Shown here: positions 35,785-43,956 of the stretch, in pieces | Layout: each line of letters begins with the position of its first letter | Position numbering within the stretch: the first letter of the stretch is position 1 | Source: Clostridiales bacterium | GTDB taxonomy: Bacteria; Bacillota; Clostridia; Saccharofermentanales; Saccharofermentanaceae | NCBI GenBank assembly: GCA_017515465.1 | Contig: JAFWFV010000018.1 | Location: forward strand, 17,279-81,278 | Direction of reading: 5' to 3' | Length of the DNA: 64,000 bases | Made by a program: the position numbers and the translations under genes | The notes under the pieces: generated by a model | Database searches by the model: none | The model's input: only the letters and a program-made list of their open reading frames with translations | What the model was told of the DNA's origin: nothing

Positions 35785-36750
35785 TTATTCAGCAGCAACA
35801 TATCCCTCAGGAACAGTTACGTTGAGCTGCTCGCAGATCTCGGGATTGTACTTCTTGACGGGGTTAGGATAGTAAGCGATAGGTGTTGTGGAAACATCAG
35901 CTGCACCTGTGAGGATATCAGCTGCCATCTCGCCTGTTGTATATCCGAGTCCGTAGTAGTCGATTGAAAGTGTTGCAACACCGCAACCCTTCATGATGCC
36001 TTCCTCACCTGCAATGATCGGTACACCTGCGGGAAGAGCTACGTTGTTGATAGCCTCTGTGCAGGAAGCAGCGGTATTGTCTGTGGGGATGTAGAGAACA
36101 TCAGAGTTGTTGCAAGCCTCTCCTACAACAGATGAAATGTCGTTGGAGTCAGCAAATGTGTAGATATTAACTGTAAGTCCTGCCTCTTCGAGATAAGCCT
36201 TTACAGAATCAGCCTGATACTTTGAGTTAGGCTCTGCAGAGCAGTAGATGATTCCTACTGTTGATGCATCAGGGAAGAGCTCTGTTACCATTGAAGCCTG
36301 CTCGTCGAGCGGGGGAAGGTCAGAAGTACCTGATACGTTTCCGCCAACTGTACCGTTGAAGTTATCGATTCCGAGAGCTACACCATACTCTGTAACGGAT
36401 GTTCCGAGTACGGGGATGGAATCTGTTGCAGCAACTGCAGCCTGAAGTGCAGGTGTAGCATTTGCCATGATAAGGTCAACATTCTCAGCTACCAGGTTCT
36501 GGCAGATGATGGTTGCTGTTGCGGAATCGCCAGAAGCGTTCTGCTCATCGAACTCAACGTGTTCTGCACCAAGCTTGTCAACGAGAGCATCTCTGAAACC
36601 CTTTGTAGCGGCATCCAGAGCCTCGTGCTGAACGAGCTGGCAAATACCTACAAGATACTTATCTTTTCCGGTATTAGTCGTTTCGCTGCTGCATGAAGCA
36701 ATGCCGAGTGCCATTGTTGCAGCAAGAACTACTGAAATCAACTTCTTCAT
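35785..36750 (-). CDS. DUF534/TrpX-like ABC substrate-binding lipoprotein
   Basis: About 321 residues. N-terminal lipoprotein signal MKKLISVVLAATMALGIASC with the lipidated Cys at residue 20. The mature part matches the ABC_sub_bind (DUF534) family: VGICQLVQHEALDAATKGF, LIMANATPALQAAV, SIPVLGTSVTEYGVAL, VGIIYCSAEPNSKYQ and a final GYTTGEMAADILTG. Members include the streptococcal tryptophan-binding TrpX. The frame is open to a TTG at 36759, but the ATG at 36750 has the signal peptide and an AGAGG upstream. It is the first gene of the transporter operon. Confidence 0.92.
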   Translation of the reverse strand: MKKLISVVLAATMALGIASCSSETTNTGKDKYLVGICQLVQHEALDAATKGFRDALVDKLGAEHVEFDEQNASGDSATATIICQNLVAENVDLIMANATPALQAAVAATDSIPVLGTSVTEYGVALGIDNFNGTVGGNVSGTSDLPPLDEQASMVTELFPDASTVGIIYCSAEPNSKYQADSVKAYLEEAGLTVNIYTFADSNDISSVVGEACNNSDVLYIPTDNTAASCTEAINNVALPAGVPIIAGEEGIMKGCGVATLSIDYYGLGYTTGEMAADILTGAADVSTTPIAYYPNPVKKYNPEICEQLNVTVPEGYVAAE

Positions 36751-36796
36751 AAACACCAAACCTCTCTTTTCTTTAATAGGTTAAAAAGCATTGTTA

Positions 36797-36825
36797 ATAA
36801 TAATATGTTTTATTGTAAAGGTCAA
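36797..36825 (-). promoter_or_regulatory. Promoter for the TrpXYZ-like operon
   Basis: Minus strand TTGACC (36825-36820), 17-nt spacer, TATTAT (36802-36797), 46 nt upstream of the binding-protein ATG. No T-box or obvious leader structure is visible in this short 5' region. Confidence 0.7.
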
Positions 36826-36841
36826 ACAAAATGTTATTATG

Positions 36842-38239
36842 TCACAATATTCCCAGGGACATCAGGAGCAGGACGAATACCAGCAGCGGAGCGATGAACC
36901 TGACCATGACCTTGTAAAGGCCTGCCCTGCGGAACTTCTCCCCGTTCTTCGTGACCTCAGAGATGACGTAATCGGGCTTCATGACCCATCCTATCAGGAT
37001 GCATGTAGCAATGGTAACTACAGGCATCAGAACCTGATTGCTCACATAATCCATTACGTCGAGCAGCTGGCCGGTCTGTCCCGGAGCACTGTTGGGCAGC
37101 GTAACCTCGAAATAGAGGACGTTATATCCCAGACATACGACCAGTCCTATTACGAGTGCGAACAGCGTCTCAAAAGCAACGCTCTTCTTTCTGGAAAGAC
37201 CGAATTGGTCGATCGCCGAGGCCACCACGGCCTCCATGAGCGACATTCCGCTGGTAACAGCCGCAAACAGTACCATTCCGAAGAAAAATGCTCCTACGAC
37301 GTTTCCGATACTTCCCATCGCCATAAATACCTTGGGCAGGGATATGAACATGAGGGAAGGACCTGAACTCATGCCCTCCGGCCCCATGAATACGTATACG
37401 GCAGGGATTACCATTACACCAGCCAGGAAAGCTATGGCCGTATCAAAGAATTCGATCTGATTAATGGATCTTGACATATTGGTATGGTCGGGCACGTAGG
37501 AACCGTAGGCGATCATGATGCCCATGGCAACGCTCAGACTGAAGAACAGCTGCCCCAGAGCATCCATTACGGTATAAAAGAAAGATTTCAGAGTGATCCC
37601 TTCGAAACTCGGTATCAGGTAGACCATGAGGCCGTCCCATCCCGTTACTTCGTTGCCCTGTGCATCCGTACTTTCGATAGTCAGTGAGAAGATGGCAATG
37701 CCGATGACCATGGCGATCAGTATGGGCATTATTATCTTGGACGTGTTCTCGATGCCGCCGCTTACTCCGAAGAATATGACTGCGGCACAAAGCAGGGCAA
37801 AGATCACCATGTATATGACCGATTCGCCTCTGGACGTAATAAAGTCTGTAAAATACGAGCTTTCGACGCAGTCATGTCCATGGCCCGTGAGGAATGCGAC
37901 AAAGTACTTGAGCACCCATCCTCCGATAACACAGTAATACGGAACGATCAGGAACGGGATTATGCAGGAGAAGACTCCTATCCATCCCCACCTCTTGCTG
38001 ATGTTCTTATACGCCGTCAGCGGGCTCTGCTTCGTCCTGCGTCCTATCGCCACCTCCGTAGTCAGGAGTGCAAAGCCAAAGGTAACTGCCAGTATGATAT
38101 AGATCACCAGGAAAAGTCCGCCGCCATCCTTGGCCGCCAGATAGGGAAATCTCCAGATATTGCCCAGGCCGACGGCACTGCCTGCCGCTGCCAGGACAAA
38201 TCCTATCGATCCTTTGAAAGACCCCTTTTCCTTAGACAT
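36842..38239 (-). CDS. NSS-family sodium-dependent transporter
   Basis: About 465 residues with twelve or so transmembrane segments. The N-terminal signature GFVLAAAGSAVGLGNIWRFPY is the sodium-binding unwound helix 1 of neurotransmitter:sodium symporters (LeuT/TnaT type). Bacterial members carry amino acids such as tryptophan, tyrosine or leucine. The next unit to the left is a TrpXYZ-like ABC importer, which hints at aromatic amino acids. AGGAG lies 7 nt before the ATG at 38239; an in-frame start at 38263 is less likely. A 65-nt nested hairpin lies just upstream, between this gene and tRNA-Cys. Confidence 0.92.
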   Translation of the reverse strand: MSKEKGSFKGSIGFVLAAAGSAVGLGNIWRFPYLAAKDGGGLFLVIYIILAVTFGFALLTTEVAIGRRTKQSPLTAYKNISKRWGWIGVFSCIIPFLIVPYYCVIGGWVLKYFVAFLTGHGHDCVESSYFTDFITSRGESVIYMVIFALLCAAVIFFGVSGGIENTSKIIMPILIAMVIGIAIFSLTIESTDAQGNEVTGWDGLMVYLIPSFEGITLKSFFYTVMDALGQLFFSLSVAMGIMIAYGSYVPDHTNMSRSINQIEFFDTAIAFLAGVMVIPAVYVFMGPEGMSSGPSLMFISLPKVFMAMGSIGNVVGAFFFGMVLFAAVTSGMSLMEAVVASAIDQFGLSRKKSVAFETLFALVIGLVVCLGYNVLYFEVTLPNSAPGQTGQLLDVMDYVSNQVLMPVVTIATCILIGWVMKPDYVISEVTKNGEKFRRAGLYKVMVRFIAPLLVFVLLLMSLGIL

Positions 38240-38259
38240 AAACAAACTCCTGAAAGGTA

Positions 38260-38324
38260 ACAACCCCTTGCTTGCGGTCTTCCGCAGACGCTAAGCGTCG
38301 AGGACTTAGCAAGCAAGGGGTTGT
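38260..38324 (-). repeat. Nested hairpin between tRNA-Cys and the NSS transporter
   Basis: Perfect 16-bp outer stem (38260-38275 with 38309-38324) enclosing a 5-bp stem GACGC/GCGTC (38287-38291, 38295-38299). It begins 6 nt after the tRNA CCA, lacks a U-tract, and ends about 9 nt before the Shine-Dalgarno of the transporter gene. Confidence 0.8.
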
Positions 38325-38330
38325 GAACTC

Positions 38331-38405
38331 TGGAGGTACCACCCAGATTTGAACTGGGGAATGGAAGTTTTGCAGACTTCTGCCTTACCACTTGGCTATG
38401 GTACC
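38331..38405 (-). tRNA. tRNA-Cys (anticodon GCA)
   Basis: 75-nt cloverleaf with CCA encoded. Acceptor GGTACCA/TGGTACC, anticodon stem GAAGT/ACTTC with loop CTGCAAA (anticodon GCA), T arm CCCAG-TTCAAAT-CTGGG. Confidence 0.95.
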
Positions 38406-38427
38406 GTTGCCGTAATATTATGCAAGG

Positions 38428-39486
38428 TCATTTATGATTTGTCAAGGCAAGATATATGCCGGATACTGCAAATACACCTGTTGCCAGTATAGCGGTGCAT
38501 GCCGCAAATGACATATCTTCACAGAAATAAGATATCAGGTTGATCCCGGCCACCTGCGCCAGATATACGGGAAGTGTGATCTTGCCCAGGAATACCGAGA
38601 ACCTGTTGTTGACGGCACCGTAGAGCAGGCCCTGCCCGGAATGAGCCATTATGAGGAGAAGAGCGGATACGGGTATCATCAGGAATTCATACCTGGCCGG
38701 AAGCGTAAACATGATGTATACGAAACTGCCTGCCAGGAGCACTATGCTCAGAACAGTTATCAGGATGCTCCTGGCCCTGGTCTTCTCCCCTTTTTTGAAC
38801 CACTCGGCTATCTCGTATGTTGTCATGCCCACGAGGATCTCAGCAAATCCGCGGAGCATCGATTTGTAGAATATCCCGTCTACTACCATGACGCCCGTCA
38901 GCGAAGAATACTTGAAGAACAGATGGCCGAGGATGAAAAGAGCGAGCATGGGGGCTATGGCTATCACAAAGGTACTGTAATGCTTCCTGGCAAAGGGATA
39001 TATGACGAACATGGAGATGAGCATGACGGACAGATACCAGCTGACGTGATTGGGAGATGTCCCCTTGAATCCCAGCATCTGGATCAGAAAGAACGACGGG
39101 ATGGAATCCACAGCCCTCTTCAGTGTCTCGGCAAAGCCCCATGAACGGACGATGATCAGCGATATGAACGAGATGACGAAAAAGATGATATGAACGGGAG
39201 CGATCGACCTGATCTTATGAAGCATGAACCTGACTGAATCACTGCCTATGTCAGATCCGCCCTTCTGAACGTCACGGCTGACAGACCTGGCCAGGAAGAA
39301 TCCCGAGCATACGAAAAAGAACTCAACGCCAACTGCTCCGTGAACAAAAAAATACGGATGAAATCCGCCCAGCTTGTCCGGTTCCCCGAGGAAATATTTC
39401 TCCGCATGGAAGAAGAGTACTGCCATACAGTACAAAAACCTATATAATTCGATCTCTCCGTTGATTTTATTGTTCATTTTATTCAT
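38428..39486 (-). CDS. Acyltransferase family 3 (OafA-like) membrane protein
   Basis: A 352-residue protein with about ten transmembrane segments. N-terminal GEIELYRFLYCMAVLFFHAEKYF carries the family Arg and His, and AVGVEFFFVCSGFFLA the next conserved block. Members O-acetylate or otherwise acylate surface polysaccharides. It is divergent from the tagF-tarI-licD cluster, 80 nt away, so it may modify the same polymer; that is inference. tRNA-Cys lies 22 nt downstream. Confidence 0.87.
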   Translation of the reverse strand: MNKMNNKINGEIELYRFLYCMAVLFFHAEKYFLGEPDKLGGFHPYFFVHGAVGVEFFFVCSGFFLARSVSRDVQKGGSDIGSDSVRFMLHKIRSIAPVHIIFFVISFISLIIVRSWGFAETLKRAVDSIPSFFLIQMLGFKGTSPNHVSWYLSVMLISMFVIYPFARKHYSTFVIAIAPMLALFILGHLFFKYSSLTGVMVVDGIFYKSMLRGFAEILVGMTTYEIAEWFKKGEKTRARSILITVLSIVLLAGSFVYIMFTLPARYEFLMIPVSALLLIMAHSGQGLLYGAVNNRFSVFLGKITLPVYLAQVAGINLISYFCEDMSFAACTAILATGVFAVSGIYLALTNHK

Positions 39487-39566
39487 AGAAATATTCTATC
39501 AGCAGGGGTATAAATTCGCTTGTAGTATAATTACTAAATAATAAACGCAATAAGAGAGGGAAAATA

Positions 39567-40799
39567 GTGGGTAAGATAAAAAGATTTCTGATCCAGGGAA
39601 CATTCTTTTATCACATCAACAACAGGATCTCCAAGATATTCAAGGGCATCCGCAAGGGTGTTGACAATGCTATTGCCCTCGCTATCAGGAGAGCCATATA
39701 CAGCAAGGGTGGGATCCAGGATAACAAGGTCTTTGTAATGACCTTTGAGAATTCCTATACATGCAATCCCAAGTACATCGTTGAGGAACTCCTCAGGAGA
39801 GATCCCACGCTGGACATCGTATGGGCGATCCCGGTAAAGAAGACAAAGTTCAAATACAATTTCCCCAGAGGCGTGAGGACCGTAGACAGAGGTACGATGG
39901 AGATGTTCGAGGAACAGTCCACGGCCAAGATCTGGATTGATAACGCTCTTAACTGCGTCTGGTTCGGCCTGCCCAAGAAAAAGGGACAGATCTACATAAA
40001 CACATGGCACGGCAGCATGGGCATCAAGAGGCTTTCCGGCAACTTCACCTGGAGGAGGAGAGCTGCCAGATGCAACAAGCTCACCGATTACTGCATCACG
40101 AATTCCACTTTCGAGGAAGACGTTTTCAGGAAGGAATTCTGGCCCGATGTAAAGTTCATGAAATACGGACATGCACGTAACGATATCTTCTTTGATGAGG
40201 ATAGGATCGCCCTGGCCAGAGAACATGTCAGGGAAAAGTATGAGCTGGATAAAAACAAGAAGATAATGCTCTACGCCCCTACCTTCAGGGATGACGGCAG
40301 AGGCGGGTTCTTCAATCTTGACTTTGAGGAGATCAAGACATGCCTGGAGGAACGGTTCGGCGGAGAATGGGTGATCATAGTAAGGCTGCATTTCAAGGAC
40401 AGGATCAAGGCCGGTCAGATCCCCTATAACGATCACATCATCAATGGAGGCGGATATCCCGACATGCAGGAACTGATGGCTGCGACCGACATCGGCATGA
40501 CGGACTATTCCAGCTGGGCCTACGATTTCATCCTTACAGGCAGGCCGCTGTTCATATATGCCCCCGACCTGGACTATTATGCAGGCGGCAGAGGTTTCTA
40601 CTATCCCATCGAGACTACTCCTTTCCCCATATCAAGAGATCAGAATAAAATGATTGAAGATATCAGGAATTTTGACGATAATATCTATAAGAACAAGGTG
40701 AAAGAGTTTTTAGAGGACAAAGGCTGTTATGAGACAGGATCAGCTGCTTCCAAGACTGCAGATCTGATCCTCGACGAAATTAGAGGAGAACACAAGTGA
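39567..40799 (+). CDS. TagF-like CDP-glycerol/CDP-ribitol glycero(ribito)phosphotransferase
   Basis: A 410-residue protein of the Glyphos_transf family, which extends teichoic-acid-like polyol-phosphate chains. INTWHGSMGIKRL near residue 150 holds the catalytic His, MLYAPTFRDDGRGGF near 235 and MTDYSSWAYDFILTGRPLFIYAPD near 310 are the nucleotide- and phosphate-binding segments. It is shorter than TagF (about 750) because the N-terminal membrane-binding region is small. The start is GTG at 39567 with GAGAGGG upstream. It overlaps the cytidylyltransferase gene by 4 nt, so the donor is likely made next door. Whether glycerol or ribitol is used cannot be told from sequence. Confidence 0.85.
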   Translation: MGKIKRFLIQGTFFYHINNRISKIFKGIRKGVDNAIALAIRRAIYSKGGIQDNKVFVMTFENSYTCNPKYIVEELLRRDPTLDIVWAIPVKKTKFKYNFPRGVRTVDRGTMEMFEEQSTAKIWIDNALNCVWFGLPKKKGQIYINTWHGSMGIKRLSGNFTWRRRAARCNKLTDYCITNSTFEEDVFRKEFWPDVKFMKYGHARNDIFFDEDRIALAREHVREKYELDKNKKIMLYAPTFRDDGRGGFFNLDFEEIKTCLEERFGGEWVIIVRLHFKDRIKAGQIPYNDHIINGGGYPDMQELMAATDIGMTDYSSWAYDFILTGRPLFIYAPDLDYYAGGRGFYYPIETTPFPISRDQNKMIEDIRNFDDNIYKNKVKEFLEDKGCYETGSAASKTADLILDEIRGEHK

Positions 40800-41515
40800 A
40801 TACTGCTTTGATCTTTGCCGGAGGTGTCGGCACCAGGATGCATTCAGAATCAGTTCCCAAACAGTTTCTGGAATTTGAAGGCAAATCCATACTTATCTAC
40901 ACCATTGAGCATTTTGAGAAACACCCCATGGTCGATTCTATCGTTGTAGTATGCGTTGAGGAATGGATAGACGTTCTCAAGGCACAGATAGAGAGATTCG
41001 GCATCACCAAGGTAACATCAGTCATTCCCGGCGGCAAGAGCGGTCAGGAATCCATCAGGCTTGGTCTCATGGAGATCGAGCGTCTGTCGCCTGTCCCCAA
41101 GGAAGAGGTTGCAGTCCTTATCCATGACGGTGTCAGGCCACTGATAAATGAGCAGGTCATTACCGACAACATCAACGGAGTGTGGGAACACGGCAATGCC
41201 ATCACCACCGTATCGTCAGTTGAGACCGTTATCGAGATCGACTGTGACGGTGACATATTCAAGGTTGCCGACAGGAGCATCTACAAACTGGCCAGGGCTC
41301 CCCAGAGCTTCATCCTCTCTGACATCATGGAAGCTCACAGACGTTCACTGGAGGACGGCACTGATTACATCATTGACTCCGCCATGCTGATGCGCCATTA
41401 CGGTGCTATCCTGCATACTGTCGAGGGACCTACAGAGAACATCAAGATCACTACACCCACGGATTTCATCATCTTCAAGGCCCTCGTAAAGGCCAAGCAG
41501 AACGGAGAGATCTGA
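40796..41515 (+). CDS. tarI: TarI/IspD-family cytidylyltransferase, probably polyol-phosphate
   Basis: A 239-residue nucleotidyltransferase. IFAGGVGTRMHSESVPKQFL is the CTP-binding loop, VLIHDGVRPLINEQ near residue 110, DRSIYKLARAPQSF near 157 and DSAMLMRHYG complete the family. It shares the fold with IspD, but PKQFLEFEGKSILIYTIEHFE and the tagF/licD context fit D-ribitol-5-phosphate cytidylyltransferase (TarI). A TarJ reductase, which usually accompanies TarI, is not here. The start is GTG overlapping the tagF stop (GTGA). Confidence 0.82.
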   Translation: MNTALIFAGGVGTRMHSESVPKQFLEFEGKSILIYTIEHFEKHPMVDSIVVVCVEEWIDVLKAQIERFGITKVTSVIPGGKSGQESIRLGLMEIERLSPVPKEEVAVLIHDGVRPLINEQVITDNINGVWEHGNAITTVSSVETVIEIDCDGDIFKVADRSIYKLARAPQSFILSDIMEAHRRSLEDGTDYIIDSAMLMRHYGAILHTVEGPTENIKITTPTDFIIFKALVKAKQNGEI

Positions 41516-41520
41516 CGGTC

Positions 41521-42417
41521 ATGAATTCAGCTGATATAATCAGACGGTCGCGCGCAGCAGGTTGTGTAGAGCTTTCGGATGCACAGATAAAGAAGATGCA
41601 GGAAACGCTCCTCATGATGTTCGATGATATCAGGCAGATCCTCGAAGAAAACGATATCCCTTATACTCTGGGTGGAGGCTCCGTACTGGGTGCATTCAGG
41701 CACAGAGGCTTCATACCCTGGGATGATGACATAGACATCAACATCACCCGTTCAGCGTTCAACAGGTTTGTACCCCTCTTTACTGATCGTTTCGGAGAGA
41801 AATACTGGATACATATCCCCGGGATCACCCCTGACTATGCACTGCTCTTCCCTCAGATCCGTCTTAAGGGAACATCCGTTAAGACCAGGGATGACTATAA
41901 CAATGACGAGTGCGGGTGCTGCATCGATTTATTCTTTATGGAAAATACATACGACAACCCCGTTGCCAGGCTATGGCACGGCATAGGATGCCAATATTAC
42001 GGTCTGGCTGTCTCCTGCCTGAAATTCTTCAGGGACAGGGAATTCCTCACCGGTTTTGCAAAGACTATAGGAAACAAAAAACTCCTTATGGTCACCAGAG
42101 CCAAGATCCTGATCGGCAGGCTATTATCATTTCATTCCATGGACGGTCTCGTATCGAGAGCAGACCGCTGGAACGGCAGGTGCAGAAACGAAGAGTCCGG
42201 TTATGTTTCCTTTCCCACGGGACGCAAGCACTTCTTCGGTGACATGTATAAGAGAAAAGTCATGTATCCCGTATCCAGATACACATTTGAGAACAGGGTC
42301 GTTTCATGTCCCTGCGACACTGAGTTTTATCTGTCACATCTCTATGGCGACTTCATGAACATCCCTGCCAATGAGGCCAGGGAATCCCATCTGTATTTCG
42401 AGCCATTCATCATCTGA
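41521..42417 (+). CDS. LicD-family phosphotransferase
   Basis: A 298-residue LicD protein. YTLGGGSVLGAFRHRGFIPWDDDIDI (split as GGGSVLGAFRH and PWDDDIDI near residues 52-70) is the nucleotidyltransferase-like catalytic motif with the metal-binding acidic residues. LicD proteins transfer phosphocholine or a polyol phosphate onto surface sugars. No choline kinase or licC-like cytidylyltransferase for choline is next to it, so the donor may be the CDP-polyol from the gene before it; fukutin-related relatives use CDP-ribitol. A bidirectional hairpin follows. Confidence 0.88.
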   Translation: MNSADIIRRSRAAGCVELSDAQIKKMQETLLMMFDDIRQILEENDIPYTLGGGSVLGAFRHRGFIPWDDDIDINITRSAFNRFVPLFTDRFGEKYWIHIPGITPDYALLFPQIRLKGTSVKTRDDYNNDECGCCIDLFFMENTYDNPVARLWHGIGCQYYGLAVSCLKFFRDREFLTGFAKTIGNKKLLMVTRAKILIGRLLSFHSMDGLVSRADRWNGRCRNEESGYVSFPTGRKHFFGDMYKRKVMYPVSRYTFENRVVSCPCDTEFYLSHLYGDFMNIPANEARESHLYFEPFII

Positions 42418-42431
42418 AAAAAGACCAAGAA

Positions 42432-42458
42432 AAAATAGTCCCCATCAGGGACTATTTT
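42432..42458. terminator. Bidirectional terminator between licD and the tRNA pair
   Basis: Perfect 11-bp stem AAAATAGTCCC/GGGACTATTTT (42432-42442, 42448-42458), 5-nt loop. Its A/U ends serve as U-tract in both directions, for licD rightward and for the tRNAs leftward. The arm touches the CCA of tRNA-Glu. Confidence 0.85.
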
Positions 42459-42532
42459 GGTGACCCGTACGAGAGTCGAACTCGTCACTCCGCCGTGAAA
42501 GGGCGACGTCTTAACCGATTGACCAACGGGCC
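42458..42532 (-). tRNA. tRNA-Glu (anticodon TTC)
   Basis: 75 nt with CCA encoded. Acceptor GGCCCGT/ACGGGTC, D arm GTC/GAC, anticodon stem TCGCC/GGCGG with loop CTTTCAC (anticodon TTC), T arm ACGAG-TTCGACT-CTCGT. Confidence 0.95.
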
Positions 42533-42536
42533 ATTG

Positions 42537-42613
42537 TGGTAGCGGCAGCGGGATTCGAACCTGCGACCTGCCGGGTATGAACCGGACGCTCTGGCCAACT
42601 GAGCTATGCCGCC
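42537..42613 (-). tRNA. tRNA-Met (anticodon CAT, elongator type)
   Basis: 77 nt with CCA encoded. Acceptor GGCGGCA/TGCCGCT (a G-U first pair), anticodon loop TTCATAC (anticodon CAT), T arm GCAGG-TTCGAAT-CCCGC. The first-pair and body match elongator tRNA-Met better than the initiator, which would have a mismatched 1-72 pair. It is four nucleotides upstream of tRNA-Glu on the same strand. Confidence 0.88.
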
Positions 42614-42671
42614 ATATCGGGTCGCCCCTTCGGGCGCTTAAAGATTGTAGCAACTTAAATGCTCAATGTCA

Positions 42672-42710
42672 AGAAAAACTCCCGCAAAGCATGAAAGCAA
42701 TGCGGGAGTT
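42672..42710 (-). terminator. Terminator after rplL
   Basis: 10-bp stem AACTCCCGCA/TGCGGGAGTT (42677-42686, 42701-42710) with a 14-nt loop, followed on the minus strand by TTTTTCTTG. Ends the ribosomal protein operon. The stretch from here to tRNA-Met (42614-42671) holds only a small GCCC/GGGC hairpin near 42625. Confidence 0.88.
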
Positions 42711-42730
42711 GAAATTAAGCAATCTTATAA

Positions 42731-43108
42731 TTACTTGATCTCGAGCTCAGCGCCGGACTCAGCGAGCTTCTTAACGAGCTCATCAGCCTCATCCTTAGCA
42801 ACGCCTTCCTTGAGGTTAACAGGAGCCTTCTCAACGAGCTCCTTAGCTTCCTTAAGGCCAAGACCCATAACGTCCTTAACTGCCTTGATAACGCCCATCT
42901 TGGAATCACCGAAGCTCTTAAGAACAACTGTGAACTCTGTCTGCTCAGCTGCGCCGCCTGCTGCACCGCCAGCTGCAGGAGCTGCAGATACAACTGCTGC
43001 TGCAGATACGCCGAATTCTTCCTCGATAGCCTTCTCGAGCTCGAAAAGCTCTACAACGGACAATGTCTTGATCTCATCAAGAATGCTTGTTACTTTCTCA
43101 CTTGCCAT
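42731..43108 (-). CDS. rplL: 50S ribosomal protein L7/L12
   Basis: 125 residues. N-terminal dimerisation domain ([20 protein letters not shown]), an Ala/Gly-rich hinge (about 35-53), and the C-terminal factor-binding domain with [20 protein letters not shown] and [15 protein letters not shown]. The ATG at 43108, eight nucleotides after GGAGG, is the right start; the frame upstream opens at a TTG inside the ribosome binding site. Co-transcribed with rplJ under L10 control. Confidence 0.97.
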   Translation of the reverse strand: MASEKVTSILDEIKTLSVVELFELEKAIEEEFGVSAAAVVSAAPAAGGAAGGAAEQTEFTVVLKSFGDSKMGVIKAVKDVMGLGLKEAKELVEKAPVNLKEGVAKDEADELVKKLAESGAELEIK

Positions 43109-43161
43109 TTTATTTTCCTCCAATTCAATATAGTTTTACTGGTTAGTGATGTCCCGCAGGA

Positions 43162-43782
43162 TTACTCAGCGGGTGTCTCTTCTGCTGCAGGTGCCTCTGC
43201 TGCTACTGCAACGGGCTCTTCTGCTGCGGGTGCTTCAGCAGGTGCTTCAGCGGGAGCTTCCTCAGCTGCTGCTGCGGGTGCGCCTTCCTCTTCTTCCTTC
43301 TTCTCTGCTACTGCCTTAACGAGCATAGCAAGCTTTGTGAAAGGGAAGAGCAAACCATAAACAACCTGGCTGTACAGTGTCTCCACATCCGGGATAGAAG
43401 CGAGTGTCATGATCTCGTCGATGGATGCTGCCTTACCTGCGATTACACCACCCTTGATCTCAAGGGGCTCATATTCCTTTGCATACTTTGCAAGGATCTT
43501 CGCGGGTGCTGTGACACTGTCAGCGTAAGCTACGGCTGTAGGGCCTTCGAAGAGATCGGATACACCATCGATCTCAAGAGTCTCGAATACTCTCTTGAGT
43601 GTAGTGTTCTTGATAACCTCGAACTTTACGCCATTGTCACGGAGCTCCTTACGCATTACTGTGTCCTGAGCAACTGTAAGTCCTCTGGATGCAACGAATA
43701 CGAAAGACTGTGCGTCCTTCATCTCTTCAGCAAGCTTTGCGATTCTCTCCTGCTTTTCTGCAAGAATCTTTGCACTTGGCAT
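43162..43782 (-). CDS. rplJ: 50S ribosomal protein L10 with acidic Ala/Glu/Pro tail
   Basis: 206 residues. The N-terminal ~165 residues are standard L10 (FVASRGLTVAQDTVMRKEL, then IKNTTLKRV, GPTAVAY, LEIKGGVIAGK), the rRNA-binding and L7/L12-anchoring stalk protein. The last ~38 residues are a low-complexity extension (PAEAPAEAPAAEEPV and similar), beyond the usual length of about 165-175. An L10 leader with an attenuator precedes it. Confidence 0.96.
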   Translation of the reverse strand: MPSAKILAEKQERIAKLAEEMKDAQSFVFVASRGLTVAQDTVMRKELRDNGVKFEVIKNTTLKRVFETLEIDGVSDLFEGPTAVAYADSVTAPAKILAKYAKEYEPLEIKGGVIAGKAASIDEIMTLASIPDVETLYSQVVYGLLFPFTKLAMLVKAVAEKKEEEEGAPAAAAEEAPAEAPAEAPAAEEPVAVAAEAPAAEETPAE

Positions 43783-43804
43783 AAATCTTATTCCTCCTTA
43801 TTTT

Positions 43805-43945
43805 ATTTTTATAAAAACCCTCATGCCTGAAGACATGAGGGTTAGAAAATTACTAATCTCATTATCTTCCTCGGCTGGCCGCTTGCGCTGATTAAGAGTT
43901 ACTACTCACCTGCTGTCTTAGGCAGAAAAGGATATTTATCTGTAT
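43805..43945 (-). promoter_or_regulatory. L10 leader RNA with attenuator upstream of rplJ
   Basis: The 170-nt spacer between rplA and rplJ holds a structured region on the minus strand ending in a 10-bp stem AACCCTCATG/CATGAGGGTT (43816-43825, 43834-43843) followed by TTTTTAT, 30 nt before the rplJ start. The position and the hairpin-U-tract fit the L10 leader, to which the L10(L12)4 complex binds to repress its own operon. The exact 5' edge is my estimate. Confidence 0.78.
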
Positions 43946-43956
43946 TGGCTCAGGTA

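Noticed and set aside
42537..42613. Mismatches in tRNA-Met (A-C in the T stem, U-C at 27-43) as signs of a pseudo-tRNA.
   Set aside because: The T-stem A-C is also found in Escherichia coli elongator tRNA-Met, and the other arms and CCA are intact.
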